A stretch of DNA of 64,000 nucleotides from Litomosoides sigmodontis (Eukaryota > Nematoda > Chromadorea > Rhabditida > Onchocercidae). Both the position numbers and the translations under genes were made by a program. Every line of letters begins with the position of its first letter. The stretch's first letter is position 1. Below are positions 23,201 to 36,225 of this stretch, piece by piece. The notes under the pieces were generated by a model that was not told where the DNA came from, searched no databases, and worked only from the letters and a program-made list of their open reading frames with translations. The stretch spans positions 11,443,347 to 11,507,346 of the forward strand of contig OY718803.1 in NCBI GenBank assembly GCA_963070105.1. Reading direction: 5' to 3'.

Positions 23201-26200
23201 ACGCCATCACAATGTACCAATTTCCGCTATACCATGTTTGCATCAGCGACGTGTGCTTAAAGAAATAGAAGAGGGTGCTGCAGCAAGCGCAGCTGCATTG
23301 CAAAGTGCCATTTCCGAATCGGTCGGTGTACAAAGTGGTGATGCTGCAGTTGAAAATTCTGCATTAGTAATGGCACGACTACAAGCGCCGGGTACGAAAG
23401 TTCAGGTAAGCATATAGATTTCAGAAAATGTACTTAAAATTTGTATTCTTTCGTGGCACCGACGCTCGAGCTATCGTTCTAATAAGTCGTGAAGATCTGC
23501 TAAAAAAAATGGGGAACGAAAGAAAAGCTGCTGAAGTTTTGCTTTCTGTTTGTATGCGAAAGTTTCTAAAATTTTAGACTGCTGAAGACTTCAAGGAACG
23601 CCAGCTTGATACAGAAGCGTTACACGATTATGCGAAGGCCGTATTTAAATTTAAAAAAATTCAGGTATTTTTTGATCTAGTTGCATGTTGTCAGTACGTC
23701 TTATTATTTACTTTTGTGATATAATTTTTAAGACATATCGGTTCAGTAAATGGGCTGCAACGCGTAATTTTCATCGTCAACGGAAACTTGCGGAAGCTGT
23801 AAGACTTGGGAAAAATGCATCTTCTATTGAACTGTCAGTTGGTCGTCCCGGTTAGAATTCATCTATCTTTTCAAATTTAATTTGCTAAGAGATAGAGAAA
23901 TAAATTCATTGACTAACAGTAAAAATGAGTAAAATTTCTCTTAATTCTTCATCTATCATTCCTAAATTTGCCGTTTAAATTCATGTTTCCTTCTCAGTCC
24001 ATTGTAGTTTCCTGCTATGAAGAATTTCTAATTTCTGCAGCACTGCCTTCAAATGTGAAATTGATTACTGTGCCTGCATTGGAAGCAAACTTGAAGCCGC
24101 AGCATCGTGGATTTTTTCTTAATCCACAAGGGAAAACATCGGTCAGTGTGTTACACGAATATGTACAGAAAGTTTTGAAAAGTACTATCAATTATCATTT
24201 CTCAGAGACAAGGTATGTATGATTTATTTAAATGATTAATTGATAAAGTGCGACAAACATTTAAATCATTTAACAGACTGCTAGAGACCTTCAAATTTAT
24301 TTTTCTAGGCATCAATTGGTTTTCTTAACTACTTGATTTCTTCATTGTTTGTTGATATATTTTATTTTTAACTTCAGTAAATGATGGCTTTTGTTATAGG
24401 AATTCATCAATGCCATATGGATGTACAGCACGTCTGAAAATGAATTTAAACAATCGAGTACTTTGTGCAACAAGTGTCAAGGAAAAATTAATGCTTTTGC
24501 AAGAAAAGCAGAGGCGGGAGCAACGTTTACAAGAACATGGCCAGCAACCAGGTTAGCTTTTTGCAAAATGAGTGAAACAAGATAGCACAGTTTTTGTAAA
24601 AGAGCTGGGTGGTGCTGAGATTTTTGAATTGCAATTATATATCGATTTGCTTTACACTTTTCTGAGCCAACATGGTTTTTCTAGAATGATTCAAATCATA
24701 GTATCATAAGTGTCCAAAGACCATTGAACTAAAATTTTTCAAGAAAATGCCTGCATCTAAATGTTTAGAATTATTTATTGAACGTCTAATGAATACTATT
24801 TGGGCTTATGTGCCAATTTAGCAAGACTTATATTTCTTGTTTTTACTCTAAGTGGCCATCAGTAAGATAAATTCGTTGTTCGATAAAATTTAGTAATAAA
24901 AAGGAGAAAATTTTTTTTTCAAATATTTAGATGCTGATTTTGTGGTGCTTGGAACGGGTTGTGGTAATAGCAAAAAAACTGCTAAACTAGATGCAGCACG
25001 AAATGCTTTGAAAGTTTTAATACCGGATGTAGAATTTGATCCAGAAGGCATTGCAAGAAGCGATAAGAAAGTGTAAATTTTTTTGTAATAAAGGCACATA
25101 AAAGATTTGAATTTAATTTGACAAGAATGATTCTGTTAGGTTGATTGAAATTCCGCTTTATAATGATTCAAAAAAAACAAAAAATCTTGATGAACTACCT
25201 ATTTGGCAGTTTTCTGATAATGTATATTTTCCATTCTTTGTCGTATTAAAACAATCAAATAAGTTAATATATTCTGCAGATCCATAAACATATTCTACCA
25301 GTTACGCTGTTATCATTTTTACTCGTCACATTTTGTTATAAACTGTCATCCGGAATAGTTTGTTTGATTGCAAAAACTGCTGCCCTTTTAAATTGAATTC
25401 TAATTTTCTAGAAAAGACGATGCAGAAAGCGATAAGGAAGACGCAGTAGCACTATTTGATATGTTACCAATAGAGGATTCACGAATATTTGATTTATCTG
25501 CTAGAGCTGGTCAACCATCACCGTATTTATTACTTCAGGTTAAGCTAACTTTGATTTTCAAGAATTTGCGGACGCTATTTTGCACACGCGTAGAGTTTTG
25601 AAACTTAAATTAATTTATACAAATTTCAATGATTTTTTAGAACTTTTAAACTTTTGAAATGGAAGAATTAATGATATTTTCTGTATTTCTTTAATATTTA
25701 ATGAAATCCTCAGATTTCAAATGTTTTTTATTTCTCCAAATATAAGCTTAATTGGCACAGTCTTCAAATTTTGGGCACTTTCCAAATTTTGAAATGCATT
25801 TTTTATACGCCTCACACTTTGTGACGTTTTAATTTAACTATTCGTTTTGGAATGTTTTCTAGGTTTTTAGATTTACTGCTTACCATATGATAAGCATGGC
25901 ATTTTTATGAATCTTTAGATTCAGCTCCGTAGTTTTTGTGTTTCCTGCAATTTCTAGACTTGTGTTCCAAGTTTCTTATATGCTGTGTAATTATTTTTTA
26001 CTTTTCAAAATCACAAATTTAGTCATATCAATTTTGTCGTAATCCTCCCATTTATGTAGAAATAATGTTGTTATTATTCGATCGTTGGCAGACTGTTTCA
26101 GAATTTCTCATTCGATCCGTTTGCTTCCCATATTTTTTGTATTGCATTAAAGCAAGCGTGAAAGAATTCTAGGAATGCTTGAAACGAAATGCGGCGTACG

Positions 26201-27271
26201 GCGACACTGAGATAAAAGTTCACTCGGTGCGGGTCAAACACCAACGCCATCAGTTCGATATGGACGTCGGCAAACATCGTGTTTCTGTTATATGTGCAAA
26301 TAAACGTGAAGGCAAACAGAAAGCATCGCAAGCAATGCTCAAAAAATTGCATCCTAATGTTAATAACGTTTATAAAAATTGAAATTTCTTTGAGGTTCCA
26401 GAACTGAAAATTCACACCCTGTTAGAAATGGTTTAGTTTTTTTGTTTAGAAAAAAAAAGCTCTTTTGCTTTGAATAGAATTTATTCATCATAGTCGTAAT
26501 TTTTTTGAACTTTGTTCGCATTGCAAAAATTACTTTCGATGCAATAATACTTCCTATAGAAATAAAAGCAATTTGATGGGGAAAATTTCTGAAAATGTTC
26601 TTTTTTTTAAATGGTTCAAATTTCAATGGTGTCCTTATACTTTATTCACCTATGGAAAGGAGGGATAAATTATGATGGAAATCTTTTTAACGCTCCACTT
26701 GCTGCAGAATTTGAACCTCAGTTATATACAGTTAGGACCGTTAAGAAGGATTTTATATTCCAGATCTTTACAAAATTTGGAAATTTCGATTTCAGCTTGA
26801 TACCTGGGGTTCTGTTATACGTCTTTATGGACACGGAACGCAGCAAAAGCAGCAGGAAGCGCGAAAAAGTCGGCAGAGTATTATCAAACTGCAGGGTGCG
26901 CGCATTTTATTTTACTAAGAAAAAAATGACGCAAATTTTTCTCAATGTGAAATTTTTTATTTATAATTCTTGCTACGAAGCAAGGTAAGTTTTCAAACTC
27001 CTTTATCACGCTTCGTATATTGATTCTTGCAGGAAATCGTACTAAGGAAAGCTCAGCACTGGAGCCAAATAATGCAATATTGGAGAAGTTGCGGACAGAA
27101 ATGTTGAAATTATCAAGATCCAAACAATCGGCCAAAGCTTGTAATGTACCGAAGCGACGAAAACTATCTGCAACCAGCGAACCGGTAGATGAAATACAGT
27201 CAGTCAAGACTTCAGCAAATTACGCAGCAACACATCCGGATGCTTTATCGGCTTTAAGAATTGATCTTTGA
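20216..27271 (+). CDS. pash-1: Pasha/DGCR8, RNA-binding subunit of Microprocessor, 15 exons
   Basis: Partner of Drosha that binds primary microRNA hairpins in the nucleus. The exons are 20216-20731, 21063-21131, 21744-22008, 22431-22503, 22665-22872, 23142-23405, 23578-23664, 23733-23850, 24041-24212, 24400-24551, 24931-25072, 25412-25538, 26173-26367, 26796-26895 and 27033-27271. All phases agree and give 908 residues (human 773). Residues 1-350 are a variable region: N-terminal coiled coil, a proline-rich PLPPPPFPLP run near 230, and an acidic stretch near 310. The WW-like dimerisation/haem region spans about 360-411, with LPEGWVEV, SRPYFIG and IPCLH, whose Cys409 matches the haem-ligand Cys of human DGCR8. 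The first dsRNA-binding domain (about 533-690) is interrupted by a Q/R/E-rich insertion. The second spans about 722-796. A C-terminal Drosha-binding helix (AILEKLRTEMLKL) follows. The start follows a TTTCAG acceptor (AG 20195-20196) by 19 bases. Confidence 0.97.
20944..20962 (+). repeat. Poly(A) run in pash-1 intron 1
   Basis: An A19 homopolymer inside the intron between exons 1 and 2. Confidence 0.9.
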
Positions 27272-28446
27272 TAAAGTGTTATGGAGTTTACTCAGTAAAC
27301 TTCCGCGCATGTTAATTTTTTGAACATTCCCTAAAAAATCTTTCATAAGGGTTTTCGTATGACTTATTTTGTGAATTTTTCATTGGATATGCAAAAATTT
27401 ATCCGTTATTGTTTGCTTGTCTACTGTCTTAGTGTGGGATTATGTTCTTTTTATTCTGATTTTATTACATTCCGCGATCTTTTTCTAGTTTTGATTTCTG
27501 GTAACTTATTTCTGTTTTGAAGGTCTTCAAATTTTTATCTTTATTGTTATCATCACTTTCTTCGTTACCGTCGAGTAAATGGTATTTTCATATTTTTAAA
27601 CTCTGAACTACATCCGTTAAATTTCGTTTGAAAAACTACACAGTTTTTGACAAATTAAAATTTCTAAAGTCATTGCTACTTATTCAAAAAGTGAGAAAAT
27701 ATATCGCAACCTGTCGTTCGATTCCTTTTTTTGGATTTTGGAGTCCGGAAGTGAAATATAGAAATGACAATTAAGTGTTCTGATAATCTCTGATTAATAC
27801 AAAACCATAAAAATTTGAGTCATTATTAACTCACATGTTGCTTCAGCGATTTTTCTCTTCTCGTTTGATGGAAATTTCATCCAACTTGAGAGTGCTAGAT
27901 TAGATCTGATTTACGGTTTGAGAAGCATTGTATTGTTGGCACTACGAGTTATCCAATCAGAGTGGTATGGAATTCCATTCTTTTGAAATTCGAAATACCG
28001 AAGAGTATCTGAAGGACAACAGGATCTGAGCTTTTCTTGTTTTGGTGCAAATGAGGGAAGAGGTAGAGTTCTGTAGCGATTTATTTTGATGACTGTAAAG
28101 CGGCGATCACCGGGAGAGGTGCTATTATTTGCTGTTTATTGGACTACAGGAACACGAGGAACTTCGAGTTTTTCCGTATCGTTAGGTCAGAAATACTTAG
28201 TGGTCAGAATATGAAATGGTCGCTGGGGGAGATATTTGCTAAAAAGGTTGGATGGAAGGTGAGTGGAAGGAGGAGCTTGTCAGCCCTGGATTTCTGTAGC
28301 TTTTTTTCCAAAAGGAAAGATGGAAGAAAAAACAATTTATTACCTTACTTTTTTTATTGTTAATTTTTTTCAAAGAAAGTAAAGCAATGCGAATTTTTCC
28401 TCAGCCGTAAAATTAGGCACTTTGAAGTTGAGCTTATCATTGGACA

Positions 28447-28492
28447 TGTGTGTGTATGTGTGTATGTGTACTCAAATAAATGTACACACACA
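28447..28492. repeat. TG-rich imperfect inverted repeat
   Basis: A GTGTGTATGTGTAC-type arm, a short TCAAATAAA-type loop and a GTACACACACAT arm. It could form a hairpin of about 13 base pairs. It is probably a by-product of a TG/CA simple repeat. Confidence 0.6.
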
Positions 28493-28829
28493 TTCAGGGT
28501 AATATAAAAAGTAGTGAGTATGTTATCGTCGTGCTCTGTTCATTGCTGTCGCACTTCTTCCATTAATCCACTTGTAAATATTGTAAAAAGCATCTGCCAC
28601 ACGTCGTTACCTTACCAGTAAGAAATTGTTGAATCAGACTTTTTGCTTCATCCTCTCATTTACTTTATTTTGAACATTACAATGTATTTATTGCATTTTT
28701 ATGAGTCAGTAATTGCAATGATTGCATGCCATACAACAGTTGAAGTGATTAATTGATTACCAGTTTCACATACTGTGAACACTACGTTAAATAGAGGAAA
28801 TTTCCTTTTTCTTCGAATGTTGGTCATTT

Positions 28830-28851
28830 CCTCTCTCTCTCTCTCTCTCTG
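28830..28851 (+). repeat. (CT)n microsatellite
   Basis: About ten perfect CT units in non-coding sequence. Confidence 0.95.
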
Positions 28852-31278
28852 TGTCATTCTCCCTTTCTCTTTCCCTCTCACAGGATGATGCGTGGGGATG
28901 TGAAAACACTTCCTCCCGGATAATAATTTTAGATATGCAACGATCATCAGGTTAATTACCTGGGCGTCGGATTAACTGCGTGTGATCGAAACCATTATTA
29001 CTGTTACTGTGTCATGCATGACCTGATTGTTAGTTGTTGTTGATGCGCCTGTAATTTCTTCGCATTTCCATTCCTTAGGCTTTCCTTTTCACCTTTGTTC
29101 TTCACACTTTCCCTTTTAGAATTTTGTCTTTTCATGCTGTAAAGGAGAGAAACGTTTAACGTTTAGCTCCTTCATTCTTCTATTTCCAGTACTCTTCCAC
29201 GCTTTAATCATCAACAGATTAATGGATGAGAAGCCCTTTGCCGCAAGATGGTAATTAACGCTGCGGACGGCTGCTAAGTGAATTTTCCTCCCGAGAAATG
29301 CGCCCTCTCTCAGAAGGATGGATTTTCATGTCCGTGTTCATAGTTCATCGGAAGAAACACAAGCAATCTGATGGGACGACTCGGATACGATTTATTCCAA
29401 TGCACCGATGCTGGGTACCCCAGGGCGAGGTGCGCTTTTAATACGCAAAATTTCGTTCTCCGAATCGTTCCTCTGAAGTATAAAGTAAGTTTCATACACT
29501 GAACATTAATTAAGCAGGGATGACGGGTTTTGTGGGAAGAGGAGGGAAAGGACGAGGGAAGGTGAGCAAGGATGCGTAATAAAAAAAATTCACACAGACG
29601 GAGAAATGGAAATGCAGTTTTATGAAATAGATGTTTTGTTTTGTGTACTGAGTGACAGGTGGCTTTTTCCTCATTTCGTCTTCTTCGCTTCTTTTTTCTT
29701 AAGTCGAATCTTTCTTCTAAATATTTTGAAGATTAAAAACTTATCGTTGAGGTGATGATTAACTGTTCATCTACCGATCATCCGTTTGTTACCTTTCCTA
29801 ACTATTGTAGATCGATGTTGCCTTCTTGTTTCCTTCTAAGATTCTTGAACCTAAGAAGAAGTGTCACTTTGCAGTAACTATTATTAGAAAAATTTAATAA
29901 AATTAGTATTATTATGAATGGTTGTTTACCATAATGAAAGCTGGCATATTTGACATTGTTCGGAAGAATTTTATTCGAAAACTGAGAACGAAAATAAGGA
30001 ATCTTTTTTCCTTCGTGGTGGTTGTTGAATTTACAATTTGCACTTTTCTTATTTTGTTGAAATATAAGTGGAACAGCAGTTGTGTGAAGTGCGAAGTAAA
30101 AAAAAACAAGAGCTTACAAATTTCAAAAAAAAAAAGAAAAGGAAGAGAAGCAATCTATTGAGTAACGAATAAGTGAGTAATGATTGGTTGTCGCTGCATT
30201 CCTCCTTTTAGATTTGTTAAAACTCATTAATTAATTAATTACATGTATTAATCTCATCCATTGTTTTATTCACCACGTGCTTCTTTCTTCAGGTACTTTA
30301 AATTAATTTCTTTCAATGTTCCCTTTTAAATGAAAAAATTAAAAGAGGAAATTCAGTGGTGATGTCGTCTGGGTGATTCTGTTGAATGAAATTACAACTG
30401 GTAGATTGATCTAGCATGGAGAGTATAGGACTAGTTAGATTATTTATTAAGCATGCCAACCAATGTAAAATATTGTGAAATTTCGATCGAGAATCCGTCC
30501 GTCCGTCATTTCATCACTTCCATGTTTTGTTTCATTCCATTCCTAGTGATATGCAAACATTCGTCACCTCTTTTCTGTTATTTGCTCCTCTGCATTCTCT
30601 TATCTCCTCTGTTTTCCTTCTTCAGCAGTGATATCTCAAAAGCTTCGGCTTTTATAAAACTTTAAAGAGTTAAAAGACGCATTTGTTGTAAAGTGCGCTA
30701 ATTTGATCAATAATTAAAAACAATTAATTATGCATTTATTGCAGCATTTAAGATTACGATGAGAGCAACGACAATAGTTGATGATGGTGATGTAATCGGG
30801 AAAGGTTGTGAGCGATGATCAGGAATTTTCTCCAAAATTCACCTTTTTGATGCTTCAGAGATCCTTACGCTTTTTAGCCTTCTTATGACTGCAGTGTCAA
30901 GAACAATTCCATCAATTCTTTGCATTTAAAAAAAATTGAAATTTTTTCTGGTTACTTATGCAAAATGCTCGCCTTTCTGCTTTTAAGAAGTAATATGTGC
31001 TTCTTCTATGAAGTGAACAAGGACTAATTTCATAAATCTTATTTTAGTTAGCAGCGGGAATGACAAGGAACAAATTTGTTTGAAGGAAAGGGAAAGGAGA
31101 TTCTTCGAAGAATTAATTTCCTATCTCTGAAGCTGAAGCTGCAGCAAAGAGCAAGAAGGCACACCAATCCTTGAACCTCCCGTCTTTCCTTCAGATTTGT
31201 CACAAAGGGTGACGCAGACCACTGGAATCAATCGACTAATTTAATTTGGCGCTGCTCCCAACGAAGGGGAAGGAGAAG

Positions 31279-31279
<1 letters not shown>

Positions 31280-31333
<54 letters not shown>

Positions 31334-31370
31334 GCAATGAACTGCTACTACTACTACTACTACTACTACT
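31280..31370 (+). repeat. (TGC)18 and (CTA)n compound trinucleotide repeat
   Basis: An uninterrupted 54-base TGC/CTG run at 31280-31333, then a 26-base CTA run at 31345-31370. On the minus strand it yields a poly-serine frame, but no gene is apparent around it. Confidence 0.95.
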
Positions 31371-33158
31371 GCTAACTGTTTGTTCATAACACTGATCGAT
31401 CCCTCTACCTCTACCTTTGCAAATCGAAGCAGTCCTTACCATCAGTGGGAAGAAGATCAGCCAGCGCATCCCTCCTCCTCCGATGGAGAGAGAAATTGGA
31501 TTGTCAGCTTAGATTGGCTTCTTCTGGCCTTCGCTTACAGTGGGGCTCATCAGTGCAACACTGCAAACAGCAAAGCAAAGTTCCTCGTTCTCCAAGCAGT
31601 GAGGTCTTTTCGACAAGCTGCAGTGGGCTTGGAAGGTGTCGCTTGATCCGGCAGAAGCCAGTGCCACCTCCTCCCCAGCTTTTCCTCTAAAGCGCTAATG
31701 TTGAAGCGACGAGAGAATGTCGGGAACAGTTATCACAACATCACCAAATACCGGAAGAGTATCGCTCGGTGTGCGAGCCGTGGAGAGTGGAGTGATGTGA
31801 TCATTTAAAAAGAGCACAAATCCACTGGACATTTTCGAAATTAGCACTTTCACATAGAGAAGTGAGCAAGCGCTTTCATGGCTGGTCCTTGCAGTGCTCG
31901 CTCGGTAGACCGTTAAATTTCAATTTTGGTGATAGTAGTCGATAATTGTTGAAGAAGCAACTGAATGCGTCGAGTAAATATTTGCGTTTCTTTTTCTTTT
32001 ATGCCTCTGTCTGTGCATTCGTTTGCTTTTTTCTTCATTTGCACTTCCACTCGCATTTCTGTTTTTTGTTTTCGACTTCGCTTTTTGCTTTTACAATTTG
32101 AGGAAGATGAAAGGGAATGGAATGATCGGATACAGCAAATGCAAATTACTTTCCTATCGAATAATGAATGAGTGCTTTTTCTTTAGAGAATCTCTCTTCA
32201 ACTGCTAGGTTTGGAGGAGTCCGTTGCACTTGCACATGCACGCACACGCATCTACAAAGAGCGCGTAAAAGAAAGGCAGCTAAGCTACGTGATTATGAAT
32301 GCTTTTTCGGTTAACCTTCCTCGCCGCGTTATGCTTCGTTTTCGTGTCATTTTCAGTTGAAAAAGAAAAAATAAATTTCAAGCATATATTTCTAGAAATT
32401 CGCGGTAATATGTTCGCTTGCTTTAATGTTTATTTGCGGACGATATTAAGTTGGTTGCTGGAAAAGAAATGTGGCCCTTCTGCGGACAAGTGGAGCTGCT
32501 ACCCGGAAGGATAATGACCGTTCTACAAATCCGCGGTTTTAGTAAACGTTACTCATCCTTTTCTCCCTAGTACTTGCAGTCACTATTATTACTTGCTGTT
32601 AGCATTGCTGATACTTAGTTAGCAGCAGTGGAAGCAGCATAAATTTTGTTAGAAAAAGCATAAAAACATGGAGTAGTAGAGGAAGTCCTGAATTTTGACT
32701 TCCTTTCTCGATGTCGATGGACAAGAAGCACTTGCGGCACTCCGTCACACTCCTTCACTTTGATGCAAAGAAAGTTCAAGTTGTACTGACCTTGTGAGAT
32801 TAACCCTTGTCGGAAAGAGTTGTATTGACTAATAAAACGTGCCTTTCCTCCTCGCATTATTTTTAGTTTCTAATAGTATGCTTTTTTTAAAGGAAAGGTT
32901 TTGTTGGCCGAATGCGGCCCTCATCACATTCCTCAGCTATGTTCTTCTTCAGCTGTAATTAGCAATTAACAATTTTGAGTTAGGTGGCCTAAAGAATGCT
33001 CATGAAGAAATAGCTTTCGAATATTTCGCTAATATTTCAGTGCTGCGGTGAGACGAATAATTAAAAGACGAATATGGAGCCGTTTGTTCTATAACTATGA
33101 GAGTCTAGTATTGGATGAATATTTGGTGATAAAATCTTAAGATCACTTAAGATCTGTG

Positions 33159-33177
33159 GGAGAGAGAGAGAGAGAGA
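33159..33177 (+). repeat. (GA)n microsatellite
   Basis: About nine GA units in non-coding sequence. Confidence 0.9.
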
Positions 33178-33984
33178 TTACTGGGGATTACATGCTGCGC
33201 ATGTCAAAATGAGAGCTAGATTGCAGTTTGCCGCTGTTAGCTGGAGCGATTAGCTTTTTTATGATAATTACTCTTGCTGCATATATGTGATTTTATGTAC
33301 ATTTTCACCGCTTGCGTGAGGTGAGCACCTGTGTGACGTTTGCTGTAGTGCTTCAAGAAAAGGGACAGCTCTCTTCTCACAGTTGCCTTTTTTATTGCTC
33401 GTATGCTTTTCACTGATATTTTGAATACCTAAATGGTTTTCTCTCCGAAAATGAAATGATGAAAAAATTTGGATGAACGCAGTGGGACACGGACGCTCTT
33501 TTACTGTGGCACAGTTCGAAGATGTATTTTAATGGGTGGGGCCAGATTCTTTCAATATTCCGTTTTTTGTGCGCTCGTTACAATCCGATGAAATATTTTT
33601 GCATAAATCATTTGGGAAGGTTGTCGGGATTGATCGCAGTTCATGTTGCAAGTTGAAATCAGACCTTCGTGGATCCGTTCCACTCCACTTCACCTGTCAT
33701 TTCTTCCTCACCCATCCATTCATTTTCACCGCACTTGTTATTATCAATGAGTAAGTAACGAAAGCAAATATTCAAGAGGCGAGTCTTGGAAAGCCTGATT
33801 TCAGCGTTTTTCTGCAATATTTTTTCTATCTCTTCAAAATTTCGAGGAAATTTGAAAGGCACTCTTTGAAGGATTAAATGGGATCAGAAGAAGCCTTCTA
33901 CCTCTTCTGATCCACTTAACCCTTAATGCCTCACCATTTGTCCACTCCCTTCCATTCCACTTCATTTTTTTTCATTCTATTCTG

Positions 33985-34009
33985 TTCCATTCCATTCCAT
34001 TCCATTCCC
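33985..34009 (+). repeat. TTCCA pentamer repeat
   Basis: Five tandem copies of TTCCA, the last ending TTCCC, with degenerate copies on either side (about 33950-34030). Confidence 0.85.
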
Positions 34010-36127
34010 AATCTGTTCAATTCCAATTCTATTCTCGCTTGTCTATTTTACAATTCATTCTACTTACTTGGTTGAAGAGAAGTTTTGCGTTAGTTTTTAT
34101 AAACGAATTTATTTCATCCACTCCGTTCCTGAATTTTGCGAATTTCTCTCCATATTTGGAGTGCTTCGTTTTTTCTTCATTAATTGTTTCTTTAGGCTCT
34201 TCAGATTTCTTTTTGTTTTCTTATTGAATTGACAGGGACGAACTTCCTTCCGTTATTTGCTTTCAAATTTTACTAACTAAGCACTTTGTCTTAAGCATTT
34301 TGTAGCAGTTACTTAATTTAAGACACTCTTCCAAAATAAGAAGTTTTCACATATGAGGTACTTTTTAACCGTTGTTAGGCAGGCATAACTACGTAAGTTT
34401 GAAATTTCATCCTATGTTTGCAACAGAAAGGTAAAGGTTCGACGGATCAATTCTTCCGCGCAGTTTTAATTGTTGCTGCTACTGCAGATATTGGATCGTT
34501 TCCAAATTTTAATTCCTTTCCGAAAGTGTGCACTCATCCGCGTTTCCTCTCTTCTTTTCAATAAGAGAAGTAAAGGAATTTCGTGTTCCGAAGGCAAATA
34601 AGGTGGAAAAATATTAAAAACATTTGATATTTCGTTTGAAATAATTCTGCTTGTCAAAAAGGAACGGAAAGGAGAAGTGGTTGAGATCAGAAAGTATCGT
34701 CTTAGGAAAGCGTCAATTTACTCGTTTGAAGTGCCCGAACTTCCGAAGCATTATTCTATTTACACAACGAAATTTTGATGCAGGCAAGGGAGATGATTTG
34801 TTGAACGAGTTTAGGCTCCACCAGGTCGTCATCCTCCCCTCAGCTGGAAGGTTTCGATTGAAAGTAAGGATGTACACATTTACGTATAAATACGGAATAA
34901 CACATCGAGGGCGTAATTAATGAGAGTTCGAGTTGAGGGATGGTTTAAGCTTTTGCTTGAACAGGTAGGGTTAGTTCCTCCCAGGTGCGCTTGCGCATGG
35001 TGAGAGGAAGAAAGCGAGCGAAGGCAGTTTTTTATTTCACCTGTTGCTCGAATGCTTCTTCTTCTTTTCCACTCGATAATATCGCTGAAGGTGCCCGACT
35101 TCTGTAATCCTAAAGATCAAAGAAATGCGATTATTCGATCAGCAAACTTTCATCCATCCTCTTTGCTTTACCCCAAAGCTTTCAAGTTTTTACATACTTG
35201 ACGTGTTGAAGTTGTTATGATGATATTGACTGACAGAACTTCTCAACAGCCTATTTATTCTCTTGCTATCATTTGAGTTGTTTTGTTGTTCATCGCTTAC
35301 TTGTTTTTATTGACAGATACCGTTGTAAAAAGAAATTGATCCGTCTATTGGGTACATCTACTAGTAGATTACTGCGTACGTGGACGCATGAAATATTGGC
35401 GGTTTGTGAAACGAGTGAAGCATTAGAAATTGTGAATTAAAAAAATTGATTGGCTGAACGAGCGAAATAGAATTGTCGGGAGATGGCACCATGGACAGTT
35501 GAATTGTGCAAGTTTAAACGTCCTCAAAAATTCAACAGCGTAGAGCAAGGGAAGCATAGATAGGTGTAAAAGAGTTTGATGAAATTGCTTCTGGCTCAAC
35601 TTTGCTTGATAAGTTGTATAGCAAAACGACAACGAACGGTTCCTCGTTCCTTAGCAAATCAGAGGAATTGAAATTACTGTGAACTGAGAATTTCTCGTTG
35701 TGCATTAGTACCAAAGAGAATATGCAACATCAGACGCAATTTTATGTTTCCACGGTGTCGTGCGTTACGAAGAGGATGGGCGGCGGTAAGTGATGACGCT
35801 CAGCAGGAGCGCTACCCTTTCAAATCAGATTTATTCACCGGAAGGAATAGAATGGCAAGTGATTTCTTGCTCCTTCTCTTTACCTCCTCTGGATAGTTAG
35901 TTAGATGAGTTAGAAATACCGAATTTCGTTTATTTGAAACAAAAATGACACGTGGATCTGATGATGGTGTTTTGAGCTGCTCGGGTAAGAAGTAGCAGTT
36001 GAGAGAGGGTGGGCTTAGTTGAGGAATTCGAAAAATAAATTAATAGCAGTTGTTTGCTTCTCCATTCCCTCCGTCGTCTACTTTGATGAAGAAGCATCTC
36101 ATTCCTGCCGGTTGTTGTTTAGAATGC

Positions 36128-36225
36128 TAAAGAACGGAAGGAAGGGGAAAGGAGGGGGAGGAAGAGAGGGAGTGTGGGAGGAGGGGGAGGAAAAGGAGGA
36201 AGAGGAAAGGGTTGCGAGAGGAAGA
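36128..36225 (+). repeat. G-rich polypurine tract
   Basis: About 95 bases that are almost all purine, with several runs of three to five G. It could adopt triplex or G-quadruplex forms. It produces a Gly/Glu-rich frame that is not a gene. Confidence 0.8.

Noticed and set aside
31236..31469. Poly-serine open frame on the minus strand
   Set aside because: It is a translation of the CTG/CTA repeats and has no conserved flanks.
32615..32857. 80-codon minus-strand open frame
   Set aside because: The translation looks natural in part, but it is isolated, with no acceptor before the ATG, no signature and a low-complexity end.
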